Both the position numbers and the translations under genes were made by a program. Positions 34,281 through 41,397 of a DNA stretch of 42,136 nucleotides are shown one piece after another; position 1 is the first letter of the stretch; each line of letters begins with the position of its first letter. The notes beneath the pieces were generated by a model, which was given only the letters and a program-made list of their open reading frames with translations, did not search any database and was not told the DNA's origin. Source of the DNA: a virus; the IMG/VR virus record IMGVR_UViG_3300028548_000895, positions 1 to 42,136 of that record; one strand, given 5' to 3'.

Positions 34281-34449
34281 GCTATAAAAACTGCGTTTTT
34301 CAAAAAAATCGGCCTCAGGAGAGCTCACAGGCTAAACGATCTAGGGCTAAGTAAGGCCATAGGGTAGGCTAGATAGAAGAGCTCTTAAAACGTCTGAGAT
34401 TAGCGTATACGCTAATCTCTCTACTTTAGAGGGGTTTCGGAGGGTAAAC
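34281..34449 (+). ncRNA. structured non-coding region with perfect palindrome, possible RNA or terminator
   Basis: These 169 bases have no convincing frame but several inverted repeats. ATCTAG/CTAGAT flanks a G-rich segment with repeated GGCTA/GGCC words (about 34339-34374). GAGCTC occurs twice (about 34321 and 34379). A perfect 24-bp palindrome lies at 34396-34419 (half site GAGATTAGCGTA). Directly after it comes a hairpin CTCTA-CTT-TAGAG followed by GGGGTTTC and then the ribosome site of the next gene. It may be a terminator/attenuator pair, an RNase-processed leader, or a small RNA. I do not recognise a known RNA class. Confidence 0.4.
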
Positions 34450-34839
34450 ATGGCAAAAGAGAAGAATTTGTGGTTATTGCTGAGAACGAACCTGCCTCAA
34501 ATGCATTTACAGCGAATTGAGACAGGAATGACCGGAGCAGGAGTTCCCGATGTCAACGGTTGTGCAAAAGGAAAAGAATTTTGGATAGAACTAAAAGAAA
34601 TACATTCCGGCAATGCACTCACTCTACGTCCTATGCAAATTTCTTGGCTGGCTAAACGAGCGTCTCATGGCGGTCAAGTTTTTGTGATGGCTAGAAAAAA
34701 TAATGAGATCAAACTCTACCATGTAGACAGCCTCACGGGAATAAAAGATTTAGTTAAAGAGGGCTACAACTCTACTGCTCTTTTAACTCTGACAATCCCC
34801 TACGATTGGGACGCCTGCGCTACTGCTTTACTTTCGTAG
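34450..34839 (+). CDS. PD-(D/E)xK nuclease (VRR-NUC / Holliday-junction-resolvase-like)
   Basis: The 129-residue protein has the minimal nuclease core: ETGMTGAGVPDVNG (catalytic Asp in PDV), KEFWIELKE (E-x-K) and LTLRPMQISWLAKRASHGG with QVFVMAR. This order is that of VRR-NUC and phage recombination endonucleases that cut branched DNA before packaging. The ribosome site is GGAGGG. The last codons contain the promoter for the next operon (34827-34855). Confidence 0.75.
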   Translation: MAKEKNLWLLLRTNLPQMHLQRIETGMTGAGVPDVNGCAKGKEFWIELKEIHSGNALTLRPMQISWLAKRASHGGQVFVMARKNNEIKLYHVDSLTGIKDLVKEGYNSTALLTLTIPYDWDACATALLS

Positions 34840-34855
34840 CCCTGCTATATATAAT
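34827..34855 (+). promoter_or_regulatory. sigma70-like promoter, CTACTG-TTTACTTT type
   Basis: TTTACT (34827-34832), 17 bases, TATAAT (34850-34855, perfect). It is preceded by CTACTGC, close to the CTACTGG found before other copies. It starts inside the 3' end of the nuclease gene and drives the DUF932 operon at 34906. Confidence 0.7.
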
Positions 34856-34905
34856 GGTAAAAGTAGCAATTAGGCTACTGTCACTAAGTAAGAAAGGAGA
34901 ATGTT

Positions 34906-35940
34906 ATGTCACATCAAGTAGAAACAATGGCATGGGCTGGCGCAAAACCTTGGCACGGATTAGGTGTTGAAGTTGACGACAACCTTACCCCATTACAAAT
35001 GCAGCAAGCAGCACAGCTAGACTGGACAGTAAGCAAACGTCCAAGCTACACTTTAGACGCTCCCGAGTGGAACGATGATGTAGGTCTCATCCAAGCCGAG
35101 AATACTTTCCACATCGTTCGTGATTCTGATAATAGAATACTTAGCCATTGCGGTAGAGACTACGTCCCTATTCAAAATGAGGATGTATTCAAGTTCTTTA
35201 AACGTTTTACGGAAGCTGGTCATATGACCATGGAAACTGCAGGTAGTTTAAAAGATGGTGGAGAAATATGGGGTTTAGCTAAAATCGCAGAAGATTTTGC
35301 GCTGGCCGGTGATGACCTTATAAAAGGTTATCTACTTATTAATCAGCCACACATTGTTGGTCGGTCGATGACCATTAAGCTAACACCTATACGAGTTGTG
35401 TGTAACAACACACTTACCATGGCGTTAGGCATGAATAATACAGCGTCATTTCGTATGCCTCATGTTAAAGAGTTCGGTGACGACGTTATACAAGCGGCAG
35501 AAAATGCTCTAGGATTATCCGCAACGGCTATGACTGAGTTTAGAAAGAACGCTACTCTACTTTCCCAAACAAAAGCCAAGCACTCGGATGTCCTTGATTA
35601 TGTCGGTCAGATATATCAACCGTTAATGATTGCAGAATACCGCAAAGAACAGCTATTACGATCAACGGCTTCGGGTACGCACCTTGGAATTCAAGAGCCG
35701 CTAAAAGACAAACTCAACAAGTTCCCTTCATTAGTAATGGATGCGCTAGATCAAAGTCCTGGAGCACATCTCAAATCGGCAAAAGGTACGTGGTGGGGAG
35801 CCGTGAACGCAGTTACCTATGTTGAGGATCATTTACGTGAGTCGCAAACACCAGGAAATGCATTACACAGTGCGTGGTTCGGTGCTGCAGCAAACCGTAA
35901 AAGCCAAGCTCTTTCACTTGCCATACAGCGAGCCGCTTAA
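34906..35940 (+). CDS. DUF932 / phage-plasmid-like protein (TIGR03299 type)
   Basis: The 344-residue protein starts MSHQVETMAWAGAKPWHGLG, the hallmark of this widespread phage and plasmid family. Further family features are YVPIQNEDVFKFFKRF, KGYLLINQPHIVGRSM, TPIRVVCNNTLTMAL and a C-terminal TWWGAVNAVTYVEDH. Its biochemical role is not established. It is highly placed in its own operon with a perfect -10 promoter and AGAAAGGAG ribosome site, suggesting abundant early expression. Confidence 0.88.
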   Translation: MSHQVETMAWAGAKPWHGLGVEVDDNLTPLQMQQAAQLDWTVSKRPSYTLDAPEWNDDVGLIQAENTFHIVRDSDNRILSHCGRDYVPIQNEDVFKFFKRFTEAGHMTMETAGSLKDGGEIWGLAKIAEDFALAGDDLIKGYLLINQPHIVGRSMTIKLTPIRVVCNNTLTMALGMNNTASFRMPHVKEFGDDVIQAAENALGLSATAMTEFRKNATLLSQTKAKHSDVLDYVGQIYQPLMIAEYRKEQLLRSTASGTHLGIQEPLKDKLNKFPSLVMDALDQSPGAHLKSAKGTWWGAVNAVTYVEDHLRESQTPGNALHSAWFGAAANRKSQALSLAIQRAA

Positions 35941-36179
35941 TGAAAAAAGAAAATCCCAAGACGTATTTCTTAGCGGCAGAAGTCATAGAAATGATGTGGG
36001 TTGGTTTACACGAGTCAGGTCAGGAAGATCTGGCTCGTGCATTATCAGACTCTATGATTACACAAGGTTGTCAAGAACTAACCACGGTAACAGATCCCGA
36101 GCTTATCTTGATGTTTTGGAAAAACTACCTAGAGGAGAATGAGTTTGTTGTTTTCTCCAAGGACGATACGGTGCACTAA
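35940..36179 (+). CDS. small hypothetical protein
   Basis: The 79-residue helical, acidic protein (YFLAAEVIEMMWVGLHESGQ, ELILMFWKNYLEE) starts inside the stop of the DUF932 gene (TAATG). No motif is recognised. It is likely an accessory protein of the same operon. Confidence 0.55.
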   Translation: MKKENPKTYFLAAEVIEMMWVGLHESGQEDLARALSDSMITQGCQELTTVTDPELILMFWKNYLEENEFVVFSKDDTVH

Positions 36180-36383
36180 ATGAGTACTATGCTAGATAGG
36201 GGTGATCATGATGAATTACTACCTGATTGCCCGTGGACTAAAGAGGACGCACAATACTGTGATGCCCATGATACAGAACTTTCCTATGGGGAAGATGAAG
36301 AAGGGCGTGAATTTCGATACTGTAAGCTATGTGACGACTCGGAGGAGGAGTTATGGAAATCACCGACAAAGATAAACTCATAA
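36180..36383 (+). CDS. small zinc-ribbon-like protein
   Basis: The 67 residues are very acidic with a C-x2-H ... C-x2-C arrangement (QYCDAHDT and FRYCKLCDD) spaced about 20 residues apart, as in zinc ribbons. It starts directly after the previous stop. It may bind nucleic acid or a protein; nothing more can be said. The last 31 bases overlap the next gene. Confidence 0.5.
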   Translation: MSTMLDRGDHDELLPDCPWTKEDAQYCDAHDTELSYGEDEEGREFRYCKLCDDSEEELWKSPTKINS

Positions 36384-36562
36384 AAAATCTAAAAATATGG
36401 AACGCTCTACTTTTTGAACATTCTCAAGTACTCGGAGAACTTGTAGAGCAAATCGAAGAAGACATACCCAGTGATGAAGGAACTAAACATCTGTGGCAAA
36501 TAGTAGATGAAGCAAATAATTTACTTTGTGGACCTACTCGAGCGTATGTTAACCAAGATTAG
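36353..36562 (+). CDS. small acidic hypothetical protein
   Basis: The 69-residue helical protein (DKLIKNLKIWNALLFEHSQV, ELVEQIEEDI) has a GGAGGAGG ribosome site inside the upstream gene, which explains the 31-base overlap. No family is known. It is the last gene of the operon started at 34827. Confidence 0.5.
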   Translation: MEITDKDKLIKNLKIWNALLFEHSQVLGELVEQIEEDIPSDEGTKHLWQIVDEANNLLCGPTRAYVNQD

Positions 36563-36593
36563 TATCTTTTTTTATCCCGCTATGGGGTACTGG

Positions 36594-36622
36594 TTTACTT
36601 TCCCGTTATTGGGAGGCATACT
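36594..36622 (+). promoter_or_regulatory. sigma70-like promoter, ACTGGTTTACTTT type
   Basis: TTTACT (36594-36599), 17 bases, CATACT (36617-36622), preceded by GGTACTGG as in the other copies. It reads toward the gene at 36678, which has AAAGGAGAA before its ATG. Confidence 0.6.
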
Positions 36623-36677
36623 AATAATTCGTTCTGCCGCAAGGTAGATTATTTTGATCCAAAGAAAGGAGAATGTC

Positions 36678-37061
36678 ATGCAAATAGCAACAGCAACAGA
36701 AGGAGGCAACCGTTTCACAGTACAGAAACCAAGCCGTTCAACCAAGAAAATAGCCAAGCCATTGAGCAAGGCTAAAGTAACCGCAGTGCCTAAACCTACG
36801 AAAACAGGTAAGGCATCCGCAAGAACTTTATACAAGTTCACAGGTAAAAAACCAGAAGGTAAAACACCGCAGATGAATGCGTTGATTTTGACTGTGATGG
36901 AGGCTAAGAAGACTGATTTAGTATCTTCTAGCTTTACAGCACAGGATCTGGTTTCGCTTGCAGTAAAGCAAGGCGCACTAACAACAGGCCAAGATCCGCT
37001 AAGAATCTTCCGGTTCTATGCAAAACGACTTGTTGAAGAAGGCTACTTTGCGAAAGCGTAA
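36678..37061 (+). CDS. basic protein with possible winged-helix C-terminus
   Basis: The 127-residue protein starts at ATG 36678 (AAAGGAG 9 bases before; the in-frame start at 36654 precedes the ribosome site). The first 60 residues are Lys/Pro/Thr-rich and flexible (SRSTKKIAKPLSKAKVTAVP). The rest (about 68-127, NALILTVMEAKKTDLVSS to FYAKRLVEEGYFAKA) has the length and helix pattern of a small winged helix. It is a candidate DNA-binding protein, transcribed alone between a promoter and a terminator. Confidence 0.6.
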   Translation: MQIATATEGGNRFTVQKPSRSTKKIAKPLSKAKVTAVPKPTKTGKASARTLYKFTGKKPEGKTPQMNALILTVMEAKKTDLVSSSFTAQDLVSLAVKQGALTTGQDPLRIFRFYAKRLVEEGYFAKA

Positions 37062-37068
37062 TGAATCG

Positions 37069-37101
37069 GGTGCACAGGGCAACTTGTGCACCTACTTTTT
37101 T
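37069..37101 (+). terminator. intrinsic terminator
   Basis: GGTGCACA (37069-37076) pairs with TGTGCACC (37085-37092), an 8-bp stem with an 8-base loop, followed by TACTTTTTT. It directly follows the stop of the basic protein gene and ends the 36594 transcript, at least in part. Confidence 0.85.
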
Positions 37102-37112
37102 AGGAGAATTTC

Positions 37113-37301
37113 GTGGAAATAGAAGTACAGAAAAAAGACGGAACAGCTTACAACACTAATCTAAGTAGTCTCTCGAGAGAAATTTACTTAGCCTTGAAAG
37201 AAAACCACCTACTTCAAGACTTAACATTCGATGAAGGCTTTATCGTTACCAACACTATTTATGAAGCAGTAGAAAAGCTTGTGGGATTCAAAGACAACTA
37301 A
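37113..37301 (+). CDS. small hypothetical protein sharing a DNA segment with the lysozyme gene
   Basis: The 62-residue protein starts at GTG 37113 with AGGAG 7 bases before. Codons 35-42 (QDLTFDEG) derive from a 25-bp stretch identical to the start of the lysozyme gene, in the same frame. The rest (REIYLALKENHLL, then FIVTNTIYEAVEKLVG) is helical and unlike lysozyme. No function is recognised. Confidence 0.5.
   Translation: MEIEVQKKDGTAYNTNLSSLSREIYLALKENHLLQDLTFDEGFIVTNTIYEAVEKLVGFKDN
37215..37239 (+). repeat. 25-bp exact repeat of 2999-3023
   Basis: The sequence around GACTTAACATTCGATGAAGG is identical at 2999-3023 (lysozyme codons 8-15) and here. With the preceding CTAC and two mismatches the match extends to about 31 bases. 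Both copies are in the same orientation and frame. Confidence 0.85.
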
Positions 37302-37316
37302 GAAAGGAGAAATATT

Positions 37317-37766
37317 GTGCCAAATCATTGTTTTAACAAAATTATCATCGAAGTGGGCGACTCAGACACCGTGAGTTTTGAATCAGTAGTCGATTCTCTT
37401 CATGACGACGACGAACAAAATACTGTTTTCGATTTTAACGCCATAATCCCGATGCCTTCCGAACTAAAAAACACCACAAAAGGCTACGGAGCAGAACCGC
37501 CTGACGAGACTAAAAACGCTCGATTGCGTAAAAAGTACGGAGCAGATAACTGGTACGACTGGTCTATCACTAATTGGGGAACTAAGTGGAATAGTTATGA
37601 CTGCGAAATCGTTGACCACGAGATCGGAGAACGTATTGAATATACATTTGATACTGCGTGGGGACCACCGATGGCGGTGATCGAAGCGTTACGAGAGCAA
37701 TGCCCTGATTTTAATATTAGTGCATTTTACGATGAACCAATGATGGAGGCCGCAGGGTACTACTAA
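37317..37766 (+). CDS. DUF1281 / YubB ferredoxin-like domain protein
   Basis: The 149 residues start at GTG with AAAGGAG upstream. The pattern PNHCFNKIII, FDFNAIIPMPSEL, NWGTKWNSYDCE and YTFDTAWGPPMAVIEALREQ is that of the Api92/YubB ferredoxin-like family common on phages and plasmids. The role is unknown. It overlaps the next gene by one base. Confidence 0.8.
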   Translation: MPNHCFNKIIIEVGDSDTVSFESVVDSLHDDDEQNTVFDFNAIIPMPSELKNTTKGYGAEPPDETKNARLRKKYGADNWYDWSITNWGTKWNSYDCEIVDHEIGERIEYTFDTAWGPPMAVIEALREQCPDFNISAFYDEPMMEAAGYY

Positions 37767-38062
37767 TGGAAATAAATGATGCGATATTTACAAGAGACAC
37801 CGACACAGGGATTCAAATTGATATCGGAATCCCTCTACCTACTGATACCCGATCTGACTCAAGATATCCCTTTGATAAAATGTCAGTAGGCGACTCTATC
37901 TTCCTGGTCCTCAACGAAGGGGACAATGGAACTCGAATGAAAAATCGATTAGCCCAATCTACTCGATCGTATGGGAAAAAGCAAGACCCTCAGCAACACT
38001 TTATATTACGTTATCGATTAGAAAACGAAATATCAGGTGTCCGAATCTGGAGGAAAAACTAA
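37766..38062 (+). CDS. conserved phage protein ending GVRIWRKN
   Basis: The 98-residue protein has YPFDKMSVGDSIFL, SYGKKQDPQQHFILRYRL and GVRIWR, a pattern found in many short phage and plasmid proteins of unknown function (DUF7303-like). The beta-rich fold and conserved Arg suggest nucleic acid binding, which is unproven. The start lies in the stop of the DUF1281 gene. Confidence 0.65.
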   Translation: MEINDAIFTRDTDTGIQIDIGIPLPTDTRSDSRYPFDKMSVGDSIFLVLNEGDNGTRMKNRLAQSTRSYGKKQDPQQHFILRYRLENEISGVRIWRKN

Positions 38063-38077
38063 CCTATGGGCTACTGG

Positions 38078-38105
38078 TTTACTTTCGCTTACTGGTTGGT
38101 ATACT
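38078..38105 (+). promoter_or_regulatory. sigma70-like promoter, CTACTGGTTTACTTT type
   Basis: TTTACT (38078-38083), 16 bases, TATACT (38100-38105), preceded by GGCTACTGG. It drives the small-gene operon at 38148 with GAAAGGAG before the first ATG. Confidence 0.7.
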
Positions 38106-38147
38106 TTAAATAGTTAGGTTATTTCATAAACGAGAAAGGAGAAATGT

Positions 38148-38366
38148 ATGACAGTTACAGAAACAGAAACAGTACTCAGTGCTCTTCAGGATGTTGTTGG
38201 TACACTAGACCATTTAGTTGAATCTATGAAAATACAACGACAGATTAACCAGAAATTAGGAGAGCGTATCAAAGAATTAGAGTTGAAAGCTCTAATGTCT
38301 GAAAACGAAAAGATGGCACTAACCGCAGTTGCTGGTCTTTTCCCGCAAGAAGAGGAAATATCATGA
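38148..38366 (+). CDS. small coiled-coil protein
   Basis: The 72-residue protein is almost wholly helical (LSALQDVVGTLDHLVESMKI then QINQKLGERIKELELKALMS), probably a coiled coil. It overlaps the next gene by 4 bases. The function is unknown. Confidence 0.5.
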   Translation: MTVTETETVLSALQDVVGTLDHLVESMKIQRQINQKLGERIKELELKALMSENEKMALTAVAGLFPQEEEIS

Positions 38367-38572
38367 AAATCGAACCATTTAAACCGTTGAGTCCTCGCAT
38401 CGCTCCTGTTCCTGGCGGAGTATTTGCAACCCCTAAGGATATGAAAGCACTTGAGGATTATCTGGCATTGTTTCATGGTAGTGAGGCCATCGTCGCGAAT
38501 ACGTGCGCATGGATGGCGTGGAACCTCGCGTGTAAAATCGTAAATGAATCTGAAGAAGAGGAAGAATCCTGA
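38363..38572 (+). CDS. small hypothetical protein
   Basis: The 69 residues have a Pro-rich N-terminus (FKPLSPRIAPVPGGVFATP), a helical middle (HGSEAIVANTCAWMAWNLAC) and an acidic tail (SEEEEES). It is coupled on both sides (ATGA, TGATG). No family is recognised. Confidence 0.5.
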   Translation: MKIEPFKPLSPRIAPVPGGVFATPKDMKALEDYLALFHGSEAIVANTCAWMAWNLACKIVNESEEEEES

Positions 38573-38745
38573 TGGCCTATGTAATCGGAGTGTGGGACTT
38601 ACAATTTTTCAAAGTAGACGAGGACGGTAATGAGTTGCTCAATAAAGACGGTAGCGTCAAACTGTTCAGAGACAATGGCGAACTAGATGTTGGATATCTA
38701 ACAGACGGTTTGGAAGATGACGACCTAGAGGAGATCGAGTCATGA
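38572..38745 (+). CDS. very small acidic protein
   Basis: The gene gives 57 residues beginning MAYVIGVWDLQFFKVDEDGN, followed by DGSVKLFRDNGELDVGYL and an acidic end. Start (TGATG) and stop (ATGA) overlap neighbours, supporting real translation. The function is unknown. Confidence 0.5.
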   Translation: MAYVIGVWDLQFFKVDEDGNELLNKDGSVKLFRDNGELDVGYLTDGLEDDDLEEIES

Positions 38746-39113
38746 GTAAAGATATTGATAAGACCGAGCCAGACTACCTAGCCTACGCCAATACTGGACT
38801 AGGGACAGTCGTCTGGGGACGAGGTGCGACGGTGATCGAAGCAGTTGAACTAGCCGCAAGAGCACTGGTACGCGATTTTGTCGGATACAACAACACGTTT
38901 GGAGTCTCTGTTACCTTTGAAGTAGCAGACGTAACGGGGTTTGACGAGATCCAATTCGGGGGTGGGAACGGCATTCGATCAGGAAAGCATAAGTTCACCG
39001 ACTCTACCTTCATCACCGTAACAATCCCCAAGATTAAAAAGAAAGGCAGTCATCATGGGGCGACCTATAAGTATCGACTATTGAAAAGCGTGGCCTTGTC
39101 CGTAGCCAGCTAA
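38742..39113 (+). CDS. hypothetical protein
   Basis: The 123-residue protein has a helix VIEAVELAARALVRDFVGY, then beta strands (SVTFEVADVTGFDEI) and a basic C-terminus (IPKIKKKGSHHGATYKYRLL). No family is recognised. It is the last gene of the 38078 operon. Confidence 0.5.
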   Translation: MSKDIDKTEPDYLAYANTGLGTVVWGRGATVIEAVELAARALVRDFVGYNNTFGVSVTFEVADVTGFDEIQFGGGNGIRSGKHKFTDSTFITVTIPKIKKKGSHHGATYKYRLLKSVALSVAS

Positions 39114-39117
39114 CTGG

Positions 39118-39146
39118 TTTACTTTGACGCTTTTCTTTACTATACT
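39118..39146 (+). promoter_or_regulatory. sigma70-like promoter, ACTGGTTTACTTT type
   Basis: TTTACT (39118-39123), 17 bases, TATACT (39141-39146), preceded by TAACTGG. It precedes the gene at 39180, which has AGAAAGGAG. Confidence 0.7.
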
Positions 39147-39179
39147 TATAAAGTAAGCTAACCCAGAAAGGAGAATGAT

Positions 39180-39506
39180 ATGTTTGTATTACGAGATCTC
39201 AAGACCAAAGAAGTATGTAATGAAGGTGCTGTTCATTACGAAGAGTTTCAGGACGCGCTAAAGGCTCGAGCGAAAATGGCGAGAAGCAAGTCCCATTATG
39301 TCTCACCCTTCAGTAAAGAAGACAATGCCGTTGTCTGTAGTGGAGGCGATCTAGTCTATGATAAAAATCGACTTAGAGGAATCAATGAACTCTTTGATGA
39401 AGTATTCGACTCTACTCTCCTGAACACGAAATCAGTCGATCTAGAGCTCAAAGAGATATTCCAAGTATTAGGCATGAACGATGCCAAACTAAAGGACTTA
39501 ATCTGA
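39180..39506 (+). CDS. hypothetical protein
   Basis: The 108 residues mix strands and helices (MFVLRDLKTKEVCNEGAVHY, YEEFQDALKARAKMARSK, then LELKEIFQVLGMNDAKLKDL). No motif is recognised. The stop overlaps the next start (TGATG). Confidence 0.5.
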   Translation: MFVLRDLKTKEVCNEGAVHYEEFQDALKARAKMARSKSHYVSPFSKEDNAVVCSGGDLVYDKNRLRGINELFDEVFDSTLLNTKSVDLELKEIFQVLGMNDAKLKDLI

Positions 39507-39808
39507 TGAGCGATCTAAGAGAAGACTGGATACGGTTACAGAAAGAGTATCCTGCTATTGAACCCTCAAAGAAAAAGAGAAGAACAGGCAAAAATACACT
39601 GTTTGCCCGAGTGATGAACTCCAAATGCGGCGACAACCGTACCTGTAGTATCTGCGAAGAACCTATCAAACCACTTACCAATGACGAAGGCGTGGTCTAC
39701 TGGGCTAACGGACACAATGCCCTACCTATCAACGATGGACGGTGCTGTGATCAATGTAATAATACCGACGTGATCCCTGCTCGAATAGAAATGCGGAGAC
39801 AACCATGA
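39506..39808 (+). CDS. small zinc-finger-like protein
   Basis: The 100-residue protein carries a C-x2-C pair (RTCSICEEPI) and a second set RCCDQCNN about 30 residues later, as in HNH-like or treble-clef zinc sites. A His (ANGHNALP) lies between them, but a full HNH nuclease motif is not visible. It might bind DNA. It overlaps the next gene by 4 bases. Confidence 0.55.
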   Translation: MSDLREDWIRLQKEYPAIEPSKKKRRTGKNTLFARVMNSKCGDNRTCSICEEPIKPLTNDEGVVYWANGHNALPINDGRCCDQCNNTDVIPARIEMRRQP

Positions 39809-40107
39809 CATTGACCTTCGGAAGTTTGAGACACACCACCTCGGGACGTAAAAGAAATCCCCTACCGCGAAAGACCGGACGATATGTCCCTGTCTTCAAA
39901 GAACCACCACTAGAAGAAAACTATCGCAGAGAGACCAAACAATATAAGTCGGCCTCTCTACTCTACTCTACTGATACAAACAAGGACTGTAGTATTGTAG
40001 ATAGATCTGAACTGATTAAAACATCTACCCATACCATCGCACCAGCGTACAATAAAGGAGCGTATCAAGTGATAAGCACCGACAACATAAAGGACATCGG
40101 TAGGTAA
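39805..40107 (+). CDS. basic hypothetical protein
   Basis: The 100-residue protein is rich in Arg/Lys/Tyr at the N-terminus (HTTSGRKRNPLPRKTGRYVP, YRRETKQYKSAS). It belongs to a type of short basic protein seen in marine phages. The function is unknown. It is coupled by ATGA to the zinc-finger-like gene. Confidence 0.5.
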   Translation: MTLTFGSLRHTTSGRKRNPLPRKTGRYVPVFKEPPLEENYRRETKQYKSASLLYSTDTNKDCSIVDRSELIKTSTHTIAPAYNKGAYQVISTDNIKDIGR

Positions 40108-40125
40108 TCCAACAGGCGACCAATA

Positions 40126-40248
40126 ATGGAACAATTAATAGGGGTTGTGATTATAGGACTGTTCGTGTTCGCAGCATGGGGCGCGGTTCTGGTAATAGGG
40201 GATAAAGAACGTGAGTTCAAAAAGCGAAGAGAAGATTCAAAGAAATAA
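40126..40248 (+). CDS. tiny membrane protein
   Basis: The frame gives 40 residues: one N-terminal TM helix (about 4-25, LIGVVIIGLFVFAAWGAVLV) and a charged cytoplasmic tail (DKEREFKKRREDSKK). No strong ribosome site is seen, so translation is uncertain. Topology would suit a small membrane regulator or superinfection-exclusion protein. Confidence 0.4.
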   Translation: MEQLIGVVIIGLFVFAAWGAVLVIGDKEREFKKRREDSKK

Positions 40249-40266
40249 ACAGGCGTGGGCTACTGG

Positions 40267-40295
40267 TACTTTGCCTTACTTTTCTTAGCTATAAT
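40267..40295 (+). promoter_or_regulatory. sigma70-like promoter, CTACTGG type
   Basis: TACTTT (40267-40272), 17 bases, TATAAT (40290-40295), preceded by GGCTACTGG. Relative to the other copies two bases are missing before TACTTT. Direct repeats of GGTTAGC follow at about 40302 and 40314. It drives the gene at 40349. Confidence 0.65.
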
Positions 40296-40348
40296 AAAGG
40301 TAGGTTAGCTAAACGGTTAGCCAAAACCCTTAGAAAGAGAGAAAGATT

Positions 40349-41002
40349 ATGGAAAACTTAAACGAAGTAATCGTGAAAGATATAGAAGCGAAGATGGAAA
40401 TACTGAACAGTTGTTTTAAGTTCGGACAGACCACGATGAAGAGCTATCAACATCAACAACTAAGACCCGCATATATAAGAAACCTTTGGCAAATATGCAA
40501 AGTAAACGAAAACTGGCAATCACCAAGAGCTAGTTGGATTGCAGATCAGGGTGTACTGACCGAACCTACCTACGGTTTCGAGTTTGACAGAGATTGCCTG
40601 TACGATACATCAGAATCTATGAGTCCGAAGACCGAGGAATTAGGCCAAGGAATTCTTTATGTGGATTTCCAAACCACCGAAACTAATGGGAAACATATGA
40701 TAGTATGTACCAAAGCACATTTAGAGAATCACTGGGGCGTCAAAATACTACGCGCTATAAATCAAGAAATTAGCGATAGCAAAACGATGAGTCACTTATC
40801 CGGAAGGCTAGAAAGTATGGACGACTCGAGTGTAGCGTTTATTATATTCGACGGCTATGACCAAGAAGACTCAGCAAGCTTTGAGAATTGTGTAGTCTAC
40901 ACAAAGAGTGAAAAGACTTGGGAAACCACCGAATCAGCGGTTGACGATGCGTTTACCGCATTGCTAGAAACAGTAACTCTATCCGATTTATTCTTTAACT
41001 AA
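40349..41002 (+). CDS. hypothetical protein
   Basis: The 217-residue acidic protein has an N-terminal helix (VIVKDIEAKMEILNSCF) and a mixed core (GILYVDFQTTETNGKHMIV, VAFIIFDGYDQED). No family is recognised. It has its own promoter and a GAAAGAGAG-type ribosome site, so it is probably expressed early. Confidence 0.55.
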   Translation: MENLNEVIVKDIEAKMEILNSCFKFGQTTMKSYQHQQLRPAYIRNLWQICKVNENWQSPRASWIADQGVLTEPTYGFEFDRDCLYDTSESMSPKTEELGQGILYVDFQTTETNGKHMIVCTKAHLENHWGVKILRAINQEISDSKTMSHLSGRLESMDDSSVAFIIFDGYDQEDSASFENCVVYTKSEKTWETTESAVDDAFTALLETVTLSDLFFN

Positions 41003-41013
41003 GGAGAACGGTA

Positions 41014-41253
41014 ATGGACGGAATGGTTAAAATCCTCATAGAAACAGGCGACTACGACACGATCCCAGTCTGTATTTGTCCGCACGACGACAATACAATT
41101 CGTGAAATTATCGAGGGCTACGAAGATATTTGGCAAAACACCCTTGTGAAAGGAGGAGAATCTCTCGACCCTGTGATAAACAACTGGGGAGGGAGCTCTG
41201 CCCTAATAGAAGTGTTAGAAACCCAAGAACGGGTTTACTGGAATCACGGATAA
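41014..41253 (+). CDS. small hypothetical protein
   Basis: The 79-residue acidic protein (MVKILIETGDYDTIPVCICP, EVLETQERVYWNHG) has AAGGAG 7 bases before its ATG. It contains C-x-C but no clear metal site. The function is unknown. Confidence 0.5.
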   Translation: MDGMVKILIETGDYDTIPVCICPHDDNTIREIIEGYEDIWQNTLVKGGESLDPVINNWGGSSALIEVLETQERVYWNHG

Positions 41254-41264
41254 GGAGAAAGATT

Positions 41265-41363
41265 ATGAACTTTGATACACTCACTCTGCTAATACTAGGA
41301 GCAGTACATATCTGTTTTGTGCTGTTCATAATAGAAGAAGAAAGAAAAAAGAAAAACCCCTGA
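41265..41363 (+). CDS. tiny membrane protein
   Basis: The 32 residues comprise one TM helix (about 4-23, DTLTLLILGAVHICFVLFII) and a charged end (EEERKKKNP). AAGGAG lies 6 bases before the ATG. It is the last gene before the intrinsic terminator at 41373. Confidence 0.45.
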   Translation: MNFDTLTLLILGAVHICFVLFIIEEERKKKNP

Positions 41364-41372
41364 AAGACCCTT

Positions 41373-41397
41373 GCCTCACGATCGTGGGGCTTTTTTT
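41373..41397 (+). terminator. strong intrinsic terminator
   Basis: GCCTCAC (41373-41379) pairs with GTGGGGC (41384-41390), one pair being G-T, around a GATC loop, and is followed by seven T. It closes rightward transcription of the accessory genes before the terS control region. Confidence 0.92.

Noticed and set aside
35819-36142. 107-residue frame across the DUF932 gene end
   Set aside because: It overlaps a well-supported gene and its coupled neighbour, and has no family features.
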